Of a stretch of DNA of 64,000 bases, positions 21,952 through 33,141 are shown in pieces. The stretch comes from Pohlia nutans (taxonomy: Eukaryota > Streptophyta > Bryopsida > Bryales > Mniaceae). The stretch spans positions 2,937,501 through 3,001,500 of the forward strand of contig CM040094.1 of NCBI GenBank assembly GCA_022496805.1. The letters run 5' to 3'. Position numbers and translations under genes: made by a program. The notes beneath the pieces were generated by a model that was given only the letters and a program-made list of their open reading frames with translations, was not told the DNA's origin and did no database searches. Numbering within the stretch: the stretch's first letter is position 1; the number at the start of each line of letters is the position of its first letter.

Positions 21952-24010
21952 GTAGACGTGCTAATGATCGCAGAGCGCATAGAATTGCACACCCACCCCA
22001 CACGAACCGCACAATTTTCAAAACTTGGGAACTCCGGGGGAACGTCCAAGGAATGTCAAGGACTTCGTATCGCAACCGCCCAGCCACTGCACAATGTGTG
22101 GTGAAGGGCTATTTGCATTTTGTCATATAAATGAAACCTTTCTTCACGAGATTTACAACTATGTTGTATTAACATGATCTCTTTGCCTGCTTTCAGTGCT
22201 CAAAATTGAAGTCCTCATATGAATTTCATATTGAAGGGCTCTAAAATTTCCGCATTTCAATTGAAGGGCACCTCCAAATCCAAGACGTCAATGGAGGATT
22301 TTCAAAGAAATATAAAACTCATATTAAAATTATGCATGATTTGTATGATACATACTTCCATTGCAATGAATAAAATGAAGAATCAATCATCTAATTCCAC
22401 TTCCTAAAGTGACAATGCCCTACGCGTGTCAACTTAGGCTATCGGCACTATGTTGCATTAGAGAGGTGTGTGCTCTTGAAATTGAACCCTAAGCTTCATT
22501 TACAAGTTGTGTAAATAAAAGATTGAAGCAATTTGCATGTGATCGATTAAGCAATTTAATTCAACAATAATACAGTCACAGTAAGTGATTTGATCTAATA
22601 GATACCTTGAAATTAATATAGTTCACTGGCAATAGGCCAACAACATATAGTTCTAATTGATCAAACAATCTTCGCAAGTTGGATCTCAACTACCTTCCGT
22701 AGATTTGAGCTCTAATCGACGGGCAAGTTGGATCTCAACTTAGCAAGACTCAGGAAGGCGAGAAGACGAAAGTCTCTACTTTGGCACTCCAGAGTTGAAA
22801 ACTTGAAATGAAAGTCAATTGGGGTGAACTGACAGTCTGGCACTTTCAACTAGGGTGAATTGGCACTCTAGCAGTCTGACTCTAGAGTCTCAAATTTGAA
22901 TCGACTCCATTTTGTTTCTTGTAGATGTCGGACTTCGTATACTTGTGATGAATAGTAAATGATGGGCATTTTTCACCAAGCCCTTCAAGTGATGGGACCA
23001 CCGTTACATCAAGATAATGTTTTGAAGGGCAATTTTTATAGAGGTATTTTTGAAACCCATTTGAAGGGCACTGAAGACTTCAATTTTGAGCATTGCTTGC
23101 TTTGATTATCGCCTGAGTCAGAACTCGACATAGATTCAGTGAACCAAATTTCAAGGGAAATAAACTTATAAATTGCTGTAAAGAAGGTTTCAAAGTATGC
23201 ATGTGTGGTCACTTGCATGCATACGTTACCGGTACATCATTAAGTAGGAACTATCCGCTATTCATAAAAACCCACTTCATAGAAGAATGGAATGTTACTT
23301 GCATGAAAGCTTCAAAGTCTACTACTAACACCATTTCTAGAGCTTCGATCACTCTTGCATATACAATTTTGCAAATTAGAAATCGAATATGGTCTCATTT
23401 TCCATGAAATCCTTCAACTTCACACAAATCAAAACAAATGATGTCAAATATGGAGGAGAATACCCAAAAACATACCAAAACAAGGTCAAAGCAGCAGCTC
23501 TTCAATCACTCATAATTTACACCTACAAAACCCGTCAGGACACTTCGGTATCCCTCACAAAACTGTATTCACAAAGATTGTCCTAAACCCCTACAAAACC
23601 CCTTGAGGACACTTCGGTATCCATTGCAAATCACAACCCCACATCACAATCCCATAAAAGCATCACGTAAGACCACCCCAAATCACATTGCTACAAACGC
23701 ATGAAGCCTCTCTCTTAGTTAACATTGTTCCCATGCACTTCACAACAAGGGAAAGGAATGTCAATGGCCCCATTCAAACCTCATCTACTGTCATTATACA
23801 CAGCTCACAGTTCTGCAGGACCTCACTTAACTATGCCTGTCAGCAAGGTGGATAGAGAACACAGGTGCATATCAAAGGAACTGTGCATGCTCAAAATTGT
23901 GGTAGGCCATTTACATTCATAAATTGATGTTGACCATTTCATACATCCATAAATTGATGTTGATACATGAGAGAAAGAACAACACGCAACCAAAACCCCA
24001 GCTAGGATCT
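21952..24010. repeat. 3' flank of eL15 copy 1, part of duplicated block
   Basis: Several stretches match the 3' flank of copy 3 in inverted order. These include ACAATTTTCAAAACTTGGGA at about 22011 against the complement at 62425-62445, and CAGTGAACCAAATTTCAAGG at about 23137 against 62040-62062. The 23640-24000 part also matches 40990-41340 of copy 2. GAAGGGC motifs recur between 22100 and 23070. No gene is seen. Confidence 0.6.
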
Positions 24011-26032
24011 TCATCGGTAACGCTTCAGTGACAGGGTGTTGTTGCGCTTCCACGTGGCCCGGATCGAAGGCCGGGCCTTCGTGTACAAGTGTCCTCTGCC
24101 GCGCAGCCCACGGTACTTCTTCCCTGCTGACGTCAGTCCACGCAACTCGCGATGCTTGTGCACCGGGTTCACGATCCAGTTGATGCGAGGATCCTTGCGA
24201 ATCACCGTGTGTTGCGGGTCCACCAAGATGATTTCAAAGTACTTGTAAGTCGAATCCTGCACAGGGAAAGCAAGCACATCAGAATGGACTCATTACGACC
24301 AGAAAAAGCAACTTGTCTCAACGTGTCTACCATGTAATCCACGGTTAACTGTTTCTTCTGCAAATCATGATATTAAAATGAAATACTCACAAACCATATT
24401 TCAACAATCTCAGAATGTCACTATTATGTACTGTATCTACACGTCACAATTAATTCTCTCGGATCGTGTGTCCCAACATTCCACTAATACTTTTCATGTG
24501 CCCCACTTCCATTGCAAACCACAACTCTACATTTTCAAACCATTTCAAACCCTAAACCCTACAATACAGACAACACAGAATCTCAACCTACACACTTGTT
24601 ACACCATCCTGATGAGTAACAAACCTATTGCAAATCACATAGCCTTCAAGCAATTCAACTAATGTTCAACACAATCCTTTCTCCACACAAATTTATGCTT
24701 TTCAATTAAACTTGATCCAGTCAAACAAGAATCTGAAATGGCATACCTGGTTGATCCAGTACGAGTTCAGGACCCTAAGGCCGCCGAGCTTGCGTCCTGC
24801 GCGCTCCTCAGCGACGGACCTCAAGTTACGCTGGAACTTGAGCTGGGTAATACCCTGGTTCTTGGGCTTTCCATACACGATACCCTTGGCAACTGGCCGC
24901 TTCCTGCCTCCACGGCGGACGCGGACACGGTAGACTACATATCCCTACAGGGACAAACACCAAAATAATGTCCAGTAATAAGAACCAACATTAAGACAGC
25001 CAAGAAAAAAAAGCAAAGATGTAACTTAGAAACACCTAAAAGCGACCCTGTTCCAAAAACGAACCCTACGAAACGTACATATGGATAGTAAAAGTATACA
25101 CCTACAGGTCAGACATTGACTTATTCATATAGCATTCAAATAATATATGCTGAACTGCATTGGAATTGTCATTCAATTTCTAACAAGACAATTAAATTTC
25201 AATAACAGGAAATATTCTCAGTTGCTAAAACGGGCCGCTTTTTAACGTAACTTTACAAGGCACAATAAAACCCCTCCGACCTCGCATCACACTTTGACCT
25301 AAAGTGAAGAGATGTGAAAACTATTCTCGAAACCCTAACCACAATAAAATGTCAAGCGACAACACTCTTTGAGCTAAAGAGCATAGATGCGAAAACATTA
25401 GCGAAACCCTAACCACGATAAATGTTAACAATGTAGAGCGTCACCATGCTTTGAGCTAAAGAACAGGGATGCAATAAACATTCTCGAAACCCTAATCACA
25501 AGAAAATGTACTCCCTCCGTTTTTCCCTGGTTTTTGACCAATGTTTTATTCTTCAAACGTGAGAAATATCCACTTCAAACTGGGTGGACAATGAGAGTGA
25601 CACATAAACCACTGAAGGTGGACCATTATTCGCGTACTGAGACAACTGTTTTTGGCAACAAAAATGTTAAGAAAAAAATTGCCAAAAACAAGGACACTTT
25701 CTTCGAATCGGAGGGAGTACAAAATTTGCGAGATTGAGATGCAAACTGACTGACCTGCTTGGCCTTGTAGCCGAGGCGACGAGCCTTGTCCGGGCGGCTG
25801 GGGCGGGTGACGCGGACGATACCAGGCAGCTGCCTGAACTCCCAGCACCGCACACGCAGCAAGAATCGCAGCACATCGGACTGCTTCTTCCGCCACAGCT
25901 CCTCGATGTACTTGTACGCACCTGCGACACAAATTTCACAACCCCGAAACAAACCCTAAGTATCCCGATTGCTTCGGAAAAAGCTACGCCGGAAGATGGA
26001 GGAGACGGAGAAGGTGAGGGAGGCTTACCCAT
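24011..26032 (-). CDS. RPL15: 60S ribosomal protein eL15, copy 1
   Basis: A structural protein of the large cytosolic ribosomal subunit. Exons in order of translation are 26032-26029 (ATGG only), 25921-25755, 24944-24747 and 24256-24011, giving 204 residues, the normal eL15 length. Recognisable segments include [69 protein letters not shown] and the C-terminal [13 protein letters not shown]. All junctions are GT-AG and phases agree. A first intron directly after ATGG is usual for ribosomal protein genes. The last exon encodes the same protein sequence as copies 2 and 3. Intron 2 (24945-25754) contains a Stowaway MITE and a TAAGGT-like MITE remnant. No disabling change is seen. Confidence 0.95.
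25036..25255. mobile_element. Old MITE remnant in eL15 intron 2
   Basis: CCTAAAAGCGACCC at 25036 and GGGCCGCTTTTTAACG near 25240 resemble the ends of the elements at 2679-3043 and 53738-54539. The centre (CATTCAAATAATATATGCTG) matches 53924-53940. Homologous sequence is present in the same intron of copies 2 and 3, so it predates the gene triplication. Confidence 0.45.
25511..25717. mobile_element. Stowaway-type MITE in eL15 copy 1 intron 2
   Basis: The ends are CTCCCTCCGTTT and CGGAGGGAG, flanked by TA on both sides (25509-25510 and 25718-25719). This is the classical plant Stowaway (Tc1/mariner) signature. Part of the same insertion is at the corresponding place in copy 3 (from 59563), so it inserted before those copies separated. 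Confidence 0.85.
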
Positions 26033-26094
26033 GGTGAGAGAATGCCGCGCCTGCGACGGAGCCTGGTTATGGCGAGGGAGAATCCAAAAGGAGC

Positions 26095-26180
26095 GACAAC
26101 GTTGGCCTTCTGCCACATTAGGGTTCTGAAACCCTGAACCCTAATCGGCTCCCACCCGGGCCGGCCCAGCTACCTTCGTC
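26095..26180 (-). promoter_or_regulatory. eL15 copy 1 promoter elements
   Basis: Telo-box-like motifs TTAGGGTT (26118-26125) and AACCCTAA (26137-26144), and a GGCCCA site-II-like motif (26163-26168), lie 85-140 bp upstream of the ATG. These pairs are typical of plant ribosomal protein genes. Homology with the other copies ends near 26180. Confidence 0.65.
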
Positions 26181-26229
26181 CACGGGCATTTCTTTTTGGA
26201 TAGTAAATGAATACATTCATTATGGTCTC

Positions 26230-27169
26230 TTAACCCCTAAAGGACCATGCTCATTCCTAAAATTTTAACACTTTCTCGTGATGCTTTCAAAAAGGCAATT
26301 GTATCTCTTAATTGGTATTCATGTAGAAAACTTCACCGTTGAAGTTCATAAAGGACTTAGTCATGAGACTGTACATTAATTTTCAGAACAATCTACCGTA
26401 TATATTACATGATTATAAGGTTTGATCATAAGTTGATTTTTGAAAATTTTGAATAAAACCAACAAGTCATTCATTGCAAACTTTCTCATAAATTTAGAAA
26501 CCATGATTAGCGTTTGAAAGTTTAGGAGCATACAAAGATGTACTATATCTAGGTGCTCACAAAAAATGGTGTTTTAAAACAAAATACAACAACAATGATT
26601 GATTCTTAAAGACTTATGTTTGGATGAAGTGACTTGTTGGTGACTAGTTGAGCCGGTGTTTGTGATTGTTATTAACTTTTACATTACAAAAATGTTTTAA
26701 AGAATTCAAATATATATTTGGAATATTCCAAAATATTCCAAAATAATATAAAATATGTAGAAAAGATTCCAATTATTTTGAAAAGATTTCGTTTTAAATA
26801 TATTTAAACATTTTCTGTAATTATTATATAGTGTTAATGATGCAGTAATGGAAAATATTTTACATATTGTACACTTCTTTTTTTTTTACGAATGTGACAT
26901 CCAAGTGTGAAAACGCCCTTCAAGTCATCAACCGCCCTAACTAAAATGTCCCAAGTTTACCAACCTTGACGTTTTAAGTTTTTCCCAATGAATCAATCAA
27001 CGTAATTGCAAATCTTAAAGGATTTTTGTGTTCTTGTAACGTACATTTTCAATTCTCTAGTTAACATCTAACGTAATTCTCTAGTCAAAATTGTGAAATC
27101 CAAACAAGTTATTAAAGTAATGAAATTATTCGAGGACACATTGTGTGCACCTGGTCCTTTAGGGGTTAA
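26230..27169. mobile_element. piggyBac-type MITE, family P4 (940 bp)
   Basis: TTAA is at 26230-26233 and 27166-27169. The inverted ends are CCCCTAAAGGACCA, perfect over 14 bp, and differ at only two positions from the ends of the intact piggyBac (CCCTTAAAGGACAA). The interior is AT-rich and non-coding. It is the best candidate for a non-autonomous partner of that element. Confidence 0.88.
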
Positions 27170-27303
27170 GCAATATGTGTAGCAAATGATATTTTTGTTG
27201 AATTATTTTTCTTTCATACTGCATAAGGTTTAACAAAGAATGGAAATTTTTCCACAATTTTATTCTCAATGTTGAAATTGATACAAATTTTAAAAGTAGA
27301 AAG

Positions 27304-27600
27304 TAAGGTCGAGGCACCTAAAACCAATAACTTAAGCTACCTACACTATTTCTGGACCAGCCATTAATAGGGTGATTTTTTCCCGGGTTGGAAGTTAGTT
27401 TTCACGGAGAATGCAAATTTTTCCATGAATTATTTCCCAATATTGAAATTTGTACAATTTTTCAAAGTGAAAAGTACTTCAGGACCTAAAACCGATAATA
27501 TGCTCAAATGTACAAATGAGGTACATCTTTTCTTTCAAAATCTAAAAATTAGGCCAGATCGGTTTTGGGTACCTGGTCGGTTTTAGGTGCCTCGACCTTA
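27304..27600. mobile_element. MITE with perfect 22-bp TIR
   Basis: TAAGGTCGAGGCACCTAAAA at 27304 and its exact complement ending at 27600 form perfect 22-bp inverted ends. The inner sequence (GAATGCAAATTTTTCCATG) is similar to 14650-14720. 297 bp, non-coding. Confidence 0.85.
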
Positions 27601-28400
27601 CATCAAGACTCAATATAAACATGTAGGTTTTTCAAGATGTTCTTCCATGTTCATACCATGTGGCACTAGTATTCAGTCATAATGATACCCAAAACCACCA
27701 ACTACTACTTTGCAATGCTTGGCATGCCATTGGTTTGCTTGAATACCGTAGTAGGAAGGCAGGGTCGGCAGAAAATAATTCCCCCTAAAAATGTCGAAAA
27801 ATCAAATAAATTGATTAACTATTTTGTCGAAGTCAGCAAAAATGAAGTCAACAAAAAGCCGAAAAAAAAAAAATCAAAGTCACTCAATGAAAATGTCAGA
27901 AGGCACAAGCTTATACTAATTACTAAGGGGCTTGGGCACAGTGGGTTGCCATAATCGAACATTTTAAAGGGCTATAAATGGCGGCAGGGGGCTGGAGTTC
28001 TGAGCAAAGTGGGGCCATTCAATCAGACACTCAATGACAATGTTAGAAGACAAACATGTATGGGTTAGTTTTAAGCCCTTTCAACCCAAATAAAAATACA
28101 TGCGGCCGTGCATGTAGGTCTGGTCCCATCATCAACATCCGGGGGTTTTTTCTGTTCTCCTATATTTATTAATGAGTTAGCAGCCGGAAAAAAATTAACA
28201 GTGGTTATTAGAAGCCGAATTTTTACTAATTATTTTTGAAAGTGCCGACCTTCACTTTTCAAACTTTAATTAATTATTCGACATGAAAGTGCCGACCCTG
28301 CCTTCCTACTACGGTAGTGAAATTGGTATCATGAGGACCCCAAAAAAACTGAACATGCCACAATTTGGGGAGGTGTGGGTTTTAGAGCATCCAACCTTAG
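27601..28400. mobile_element. Host MITE split by a nested TA-duplicating element (27746-28314)
   Basis: The outer sequence (CATAATGATACCCAAAACCA at 27677, then TTGAATA, continuing at TAGTGAAATTGG, 28315) corresponds to uninterrupted sequence near 14780-14855 (TTGAATAGTGGAATTGG). The nested element 27746-28314 has 25-bp perfect inverted ends starting CCGTAGTAGGAAGGCAGGGT and is flanked by TA duplicated from a single TA. 569 bp, non-coding. A left-truncated relative lies at 44046-44293. Confidence 0.8.
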
Positions 28401-28876
28401 GAGGTGTTAGAGTTTGCAGTTTTAGTCCCGCGAGAAGAGGCAATTCAAACATGAGACGCCAATTTCACGGTTGGGGCTATTACTGCAGTCTATTCCCATA
28501 ATGGGCAGAAAAATGTTTAATAGTTATTTTAACGTATCCCTAATTTTTGGCAAATGTGTAGGATAATTTTTAAAAACATGGGAATTCTTTATAAGTAATT
28601 TAAAAGTTTTAGTCATTTCTATAAAAAAAAACCGTTGTAAATCATTGCTCATTGCCAATAGTTCAAGGCAAATCTCAAATCCGACTTTATAGTGTAATTT
28701 ATGAGAATGATCCTAAACATTGTAGTTCTTGAATTTTTGAGATTTTAGGCACAAAGCTCTTATAATTTCTGATCTTGATAGAATGTGGGATAAAATAATT
28801 ATTTTTTTGCCTTAGGAGTAGATTGGGGTACTTTGCACACAATTGTTGATTTTAGAATGGCGTTGGGCTTAATTAA
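28401..28876. other. Non-coding DNA shared with 44290-44996
   Basis: CGTAGGATAATTTT-type and TTTAGAATGGCGTTGGGCTT-type stretches match 44340-44400 and 44977-44997. This is part of the same duplicated block that holds the eL15 genes. Confidence 0.5.
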
Positions 28877-29372
28877 GTAACCTCTAAGAGCTAAAGAGAC
28901 CATTTTGTGGTCATTGCCCTTTTTTAGGAGTTGCCAATGTCAAAAAAAATTGAGAAAATTAAAATTACTTTCTAATAGAAAATCAAGTCTATTTTCTAAT
29001 TCAATTTGAAGTATGCCAATCAAGTTAAACTCCTCCTAGGGGAATGTTTCAAAAGCAAACACCTTAGTCTACATTGTCTAGAGTTACAAAATTTAATACT
29101 TAGAGAAAGTAATGTTGTTCTTTTCATCAATTCTTTTTCTTTTTTTACTTCTTGAATGAAAAACAAAATTCCAACCAATAATACCAAATATCAAATTCTA
29201 AAAATACAAAATTTATTTTCCGTGATTTTTCAATTAAATGCTTCTATAGATAATTTTCAAACATCATATTTTTCATTTTTTTTGTTGGAATAAACTTCAT
29301 TAAAATTATGGAAGTCACATTCGATGATACATCTTAGATTTGCTCTATATCCCTTAGACTTTTAGGAGTAAA
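28877..29372. mobile_element. Decayed piggyBac-type MITE, family P3
   Basis: It aligns with 34761-35309: GACCATTTTGTGGTCATTGC, AAGTTAAACTCCTCCTAGGG and AAAGCAAACACC have counterparts there in order. The terminal TTAACCCCTAA has decayed to GTAACCTCTAA, and the right end to TTTAGGAGTAAA. Confidence 0.6.
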
Positions 29373-29595
29373 CTCTGAAAGCCATTTAGATAGAAAAGAG
29401 TATTTTTGACTTTTAACCTCAAAAAATAAAAAGTAATTTGCATTCTAAAAATGCTTATACATACTGTTATTGTTATGGATGATGCCTAAAAAAGAAAAGT
29501 CATTAAAAAAGTCATTATTAGCAATTCATAGTCACAAATAGTTTGAAAACTGAGAAACCCAAACTCAAAGGGTTGGAATGAGATCTATAGGTTAA
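29369..29595. mobile_element. Decayed piggyBac-type MITE, family P2
   Basis: It aligns with 44997-45219, including GATGATGCCTAAAAAAGAAA, AGCAATTCATAGTCA and AAAACTGAGAAA. It abuts the P3 copy, and the two share the decayed target site at 29369-29372. Confidence 0.6.
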
Positions 29596-29639
29596 AAAAC
29601 TAAAATAAAATTCTTGCATCACAACCAAAGAGGGCTATA

Positions 29640-30362
29640 CTAATAGCAGAGGAAATTTTACGAATTAACTTACCGCTACTCCGCCATGCCTTCAACTCCG
29701 CAACGGTTGTCATAGAATCAACCATCTGCTCCGTATCTATGAGTTCTCTCATCACCTCTTGCAATAGATATAGTAGTGATCTTGTAAATATTTAGTTGAT
29801 ATTATGGCTTTAGCTACATTAGCTATGGCGTAGACGCCATGTCCTCCGGGAATAGTTCATTTGCCTTCAATTTCAATTATAGGCATTTTATCACCTCTTC
29901 TCTATTAACAACTTCAACCATCGACGATGCCTTGTCTTTTGCGTATACTCCTTGGTGTTTGCGTTTTGTGGCGTTGGACAACCCCTGGCCGTAGTATTTG
30001 CAATCTAGTAGTAGATTCTAGACTCATTTTCCCAAGTACAATATGTCAGCTACAATCTCCCTAACATCATTACATTAGCACTACTTTGACATCTTCAATA
30101 CCCCTCCAAGAGATCGGAGCACTTAGACAACGTTTTTGTTAATTTTCTTCACCCAATCGTACTTCATCCTTCTTTGCACGCTGGAACCTAGGTGTCTGCA
30201 TGAGCTACTACCATAAAAGAATGGCAGCTTGCTTGTGTATCTTTTATAGCAGAGCAACCCGCCGTTATCTCCTTTGGAATAGAATGGCTCCTGTGTTTTT
30301 GCCCATGAAGCAGAATCGTCTATCGTTGTGGTGTCATCAAATGTTATGACCTTTGCTTCATT
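29640..30362 (-). pseudogene. Decayed protein-coding region, unidentified
   Basis: One minus-strand frame, read from about 30362 downward, stays protein-like over roughly 240 codons but contains about ten or more stop codons. Recognisable stretches are FDDTTTIDDSASWAKTQEPF, YKRYTSKLPFFYGSSSCRHL, MKYDWVKKINKNV, HQGVYAKDKASSMVEVVNRE and LKANELFPEDMAS. The decay appears to be mostly substitutions, since the frame is kept. Composition is less AT-rich than the flanks. I cannot name the family, and it could be a processed copy because no introns are evident. Confidence 0.5.
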
Positions 30363-30587
30363 TATTGTTTTGTTCTATGGTGGGCTGCTCTTCCCTCAAG
30401 TGTTTGCCAAGGCTCACTACCGAAAAATGCATGACTTTTTTAGCATGTTTCTAGCAAAATTTAGTCGATGCCAAAGAAAGAAAGGAAAGGAAAGGAGAAA
30501 AAGAATTCATTTTCATTGTTTTTCATTTCTCTTCAATTTCATTGAAAAGGTTATTTTCTTTTTTAAAAAATGGACAAGACAAAAAGG

Positions 30588-30620
<33 letters not shown>

Positions 30621-31713
30621 ATTTTCATTTCCATTCAAAAAGAATTCCATTATTTATTTATTTTTAAAAGGCAAGAGAAGAAAGAAAGAAAAGAATCAAA
30701 AACAAACAATTCATTAATTTTTCATTTCCATTTCCATTTTGTTTTCATTTCCATGTTCATTTCATCTCATTTGAATTCATTTCATTGGCACCATTATTGC
30801 TGGAGGCTTGGTTTAATTTGTGTTAGTAGTGTTTAATTTGAGGTCAATTGTATCCAAAGTTTCAAGATTCTAAATTGCAAGGGATTCAGATTTTCTTCAT
30901 GAATCTCTAAATCCAGACTCACGGTCGTCCTAAATCCAAACTCCGGTTCTTGAACGATTCAAAGTTAATATGTGCACGCCCATTAATTTCTCCACCGTGA
31001 GTCCAAGTTGAAACTAAGTGGTAATTTGCCCAGGCTGAAAATTAATTAAAGCTACAAGTTAATTACTTGGGCAAATTATTAAACAACTAAGTGCTGCAGA
31101 TCGATGGCTTTAAAGTTTACAGGGCTGCAATAAATGAAATTCAACCAGAAAGTTTATTAGTCAAAGCTACTAACTTAATGTTTAATTATCAATTAAGCCT
31201 GAATTAGTTGCATGATGAGTGTTTACATGATTGTACGTATGTAAGTAGTATAATGCAATCTCACCAAGTAACTTGACTGTGATCACCCAGGCTTAAGTTT
31301 GTTACTGTATCCATGATCCTAAGTATGTACTGTAAATATGCATGCATGCTTCAGGACTCACTGACTAGCTTAATTAAATTGACTAACTTCAGTTGCTTAT
31401 AAATAAATTTCCTACCGGTAGTTGCCATGGCTTCATTCAAACGCTGGCTTTGATATACTGATTTCGATTGACATAACATGAATTAAAGCATCATTCTCTG
31501 CATCATTCTTCAATACTAACTTAGTCGTACGTTGATAAATTAACAAGTTCAAAAAATGAGCGTTGCAGACCCAAAAACACAACTTCAACTACAAAGAAAA
31601 CAATACCTATTGCCTTGATTATATTAACATAGATCTGTGATCACATCCTTTTGCTGCATGAATTTTTGTACAACTTACTAATTAGGCTGAGATATCACTT
31701 GGCTTGCAATTAC
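30363..31713. other. AT-rich DNA with a 28-30 base poly-A tract
   Basis: A run of about 28-30 A lies at 30588-30617, next to GGAAAAG-type purine repeats at about 30480-30600. From about 30840 on, the sequence is AT-rich with many TTAATTAA/GCATGC words and no repeats shared with the rest of the window. The lysine-rich open frames here are artefacts of the A-rich tracts. Confidence 0.5.
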
Positions 31714-31959
31714 TCAAAAGTAAACCATTGAAGGCTTTGAATCACAAGAGTTGTACATGTCAACGAAGGTAGTCTGCGTATCCTGGCTTTTTCCCTGATG
31801 AGAGAGACTAGGAGATATTAACTCCTTGACCAAGGACTGACTCATGAATGCGCAACTTTTGCAGGGCTCTCGCGGGCTGGAGAATTCAAGAGCTTCAGAA
31901 TTGACCCTGATCATGCGTAATGCATCTAATAATTGGCGCAAGCTAGTAGTCCACATCAT
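31714..31959 (-). CDS. Small open reading frame or terminal exon, unidentified
   Basis: 81 codons on the minus strand with a balanced amino-acid composition: LRQLLDALRMIRVNSEALEF, CKSCAFMSQSLVKELISPS and DTQTTFVDMYNSC. It lies in a stretch that seems free of transposons and could be the last exon of a gene or a small protein. No domain is recognised, and splice sites around it are not clear. It may equally be a chance frame. Confidence 0.25.
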   Translation of the reverse strand: MMWTTSLRQLLDALRMIRVNSEALEFSSPREPCKSCAFMSQSLVKELISPSLSHQGKSQDTQTTFVDMYNSCDSKPSMVYF

Positions 31960-32169
31960 TGCTTCTAGACGAACTCCAAAATCTATACACAGTCACTAAC
32001 ACCACATTCAAGCAAATGATAATAAGAACACTCTGAAAGTCAAGTTGTTCAAGTCACTGGTGATCACAATTATGTTGGTTTTTGGAATTTTAAATTGTAA
32101 TTAAAAAAAAAAGTCGAATTTGCCCTTGAATTAAATTTGAAAACCAACTTTGAAATTTTTGCTTGCTTA

Positions 32170-32345
32170 GAATCACTCCCCAACTAGAAAATAAGGGCAT
32201 GGGACCTCCAATTGGTAGCTAGGAGCTCGCCAAAAATTACTACATACCCATTGCAGGGCACGTGCCTTATAGCCTTCTGGATTTGAACCCGAGACCTCAT
32301 ACTTACAAACACTATGTTCTATCCATTAGACCTCAAAACCCATTT
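32170..32345 (-). mobile_element. tRNA-derived SINE-like sequence
   Basis: Read on the minus strand from about 32340, GGTCTAATGGATAG resembles box A, and GGGTTCAAATCC (plus strand 32282-32293) matches the box B consensus at a spacing expected for a tRNA promoter. The following body (CACGTGCCCTGCAATGGG) is not tRNA. No clear tail or target duplication is seen. Confidence 0.5.
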
Positions 32346-33141
32346 TGGGAGAATTCATTAAATAGCGAGCCAAAGCCCCAGGAGGAAAACACCTCCGAAT
32401 CAAAGCCTCAGAAAGCTTGAAAACAGGGAGACAAATGTCAAACCCTAGAACCCACATATCCATTAGACCTCATATGAATTATTTTGTCCAAGTGCCATTG
32501 TTTTCTTGTTATTTATGAACATCAAACACCATTTATTTAGTTTTGGAGGCATGCTCATTTTAGGCCTTTTAACTCTAAATCAATCTTTTTTTGAAAGTCT
32601 AACCATACATATAGATTCTACACCTATCAATTAGTCTTCATGCAATTTTTATGAAAATCTATTGAATGATGAGGAAGTAAAATACATTTTTATTAGTAAT
32701 TATAAAATTAGGCTTTTAAAATCATCAACATTTGGGGTTTTTGGGGTATTTGCATTTTTGCATTTTTTCTTCTCAAATTGTACTAAAAGTATGTTACTCT
32801 AAAAAAGTAACCTTAAGACCATAAAACCACAAGAGTGTGTCTTGCGTCTATCTTTTCTTTATTAGTATCATATGTAAAATTTAGATTACTTATATTTGAT
32901 TTGATTTTTTTAACCATAGATCTTAACTTTAAAACTTTTGAGGCAAATAACCCCATTTTGCGCCTTACATTTTTGAAGCACTTTTTAAGACTTCATATGA
33001 GGGCTTTTATTGATTTTAAGAAAAAAAAAATTTAATCAACGTGTTCAATTAGCTTCACTTAGTCTAAAGATTTAAAAAACCCCGCACTTGCATTACATTT
33101 CTCAAAATATAACCAATTGAAAACCAAAAATCCTTTGTCCT
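32346..33141. other. AT-rich DNA without gene
   Basis: No coding signal, RNA gene or inverted repeat recognised. Confidence 0.4.

Noticed and set aside
25546..26129. Several 100+ codon frames on both strands around the first exons of eL15 copy 1 (and matching ones in copies 2 and 3)
   Set aside because: They are alternative frames of the GC-rich eL15 exon 2 and adjoining introns; the true eL15 frame explains the conservation.
30328..30836. Lysine-rich frames of 88-129 codons
   Set aside because: They arise from the poly-A and purine-rich tracts; frame length depends on the homopolymer length.
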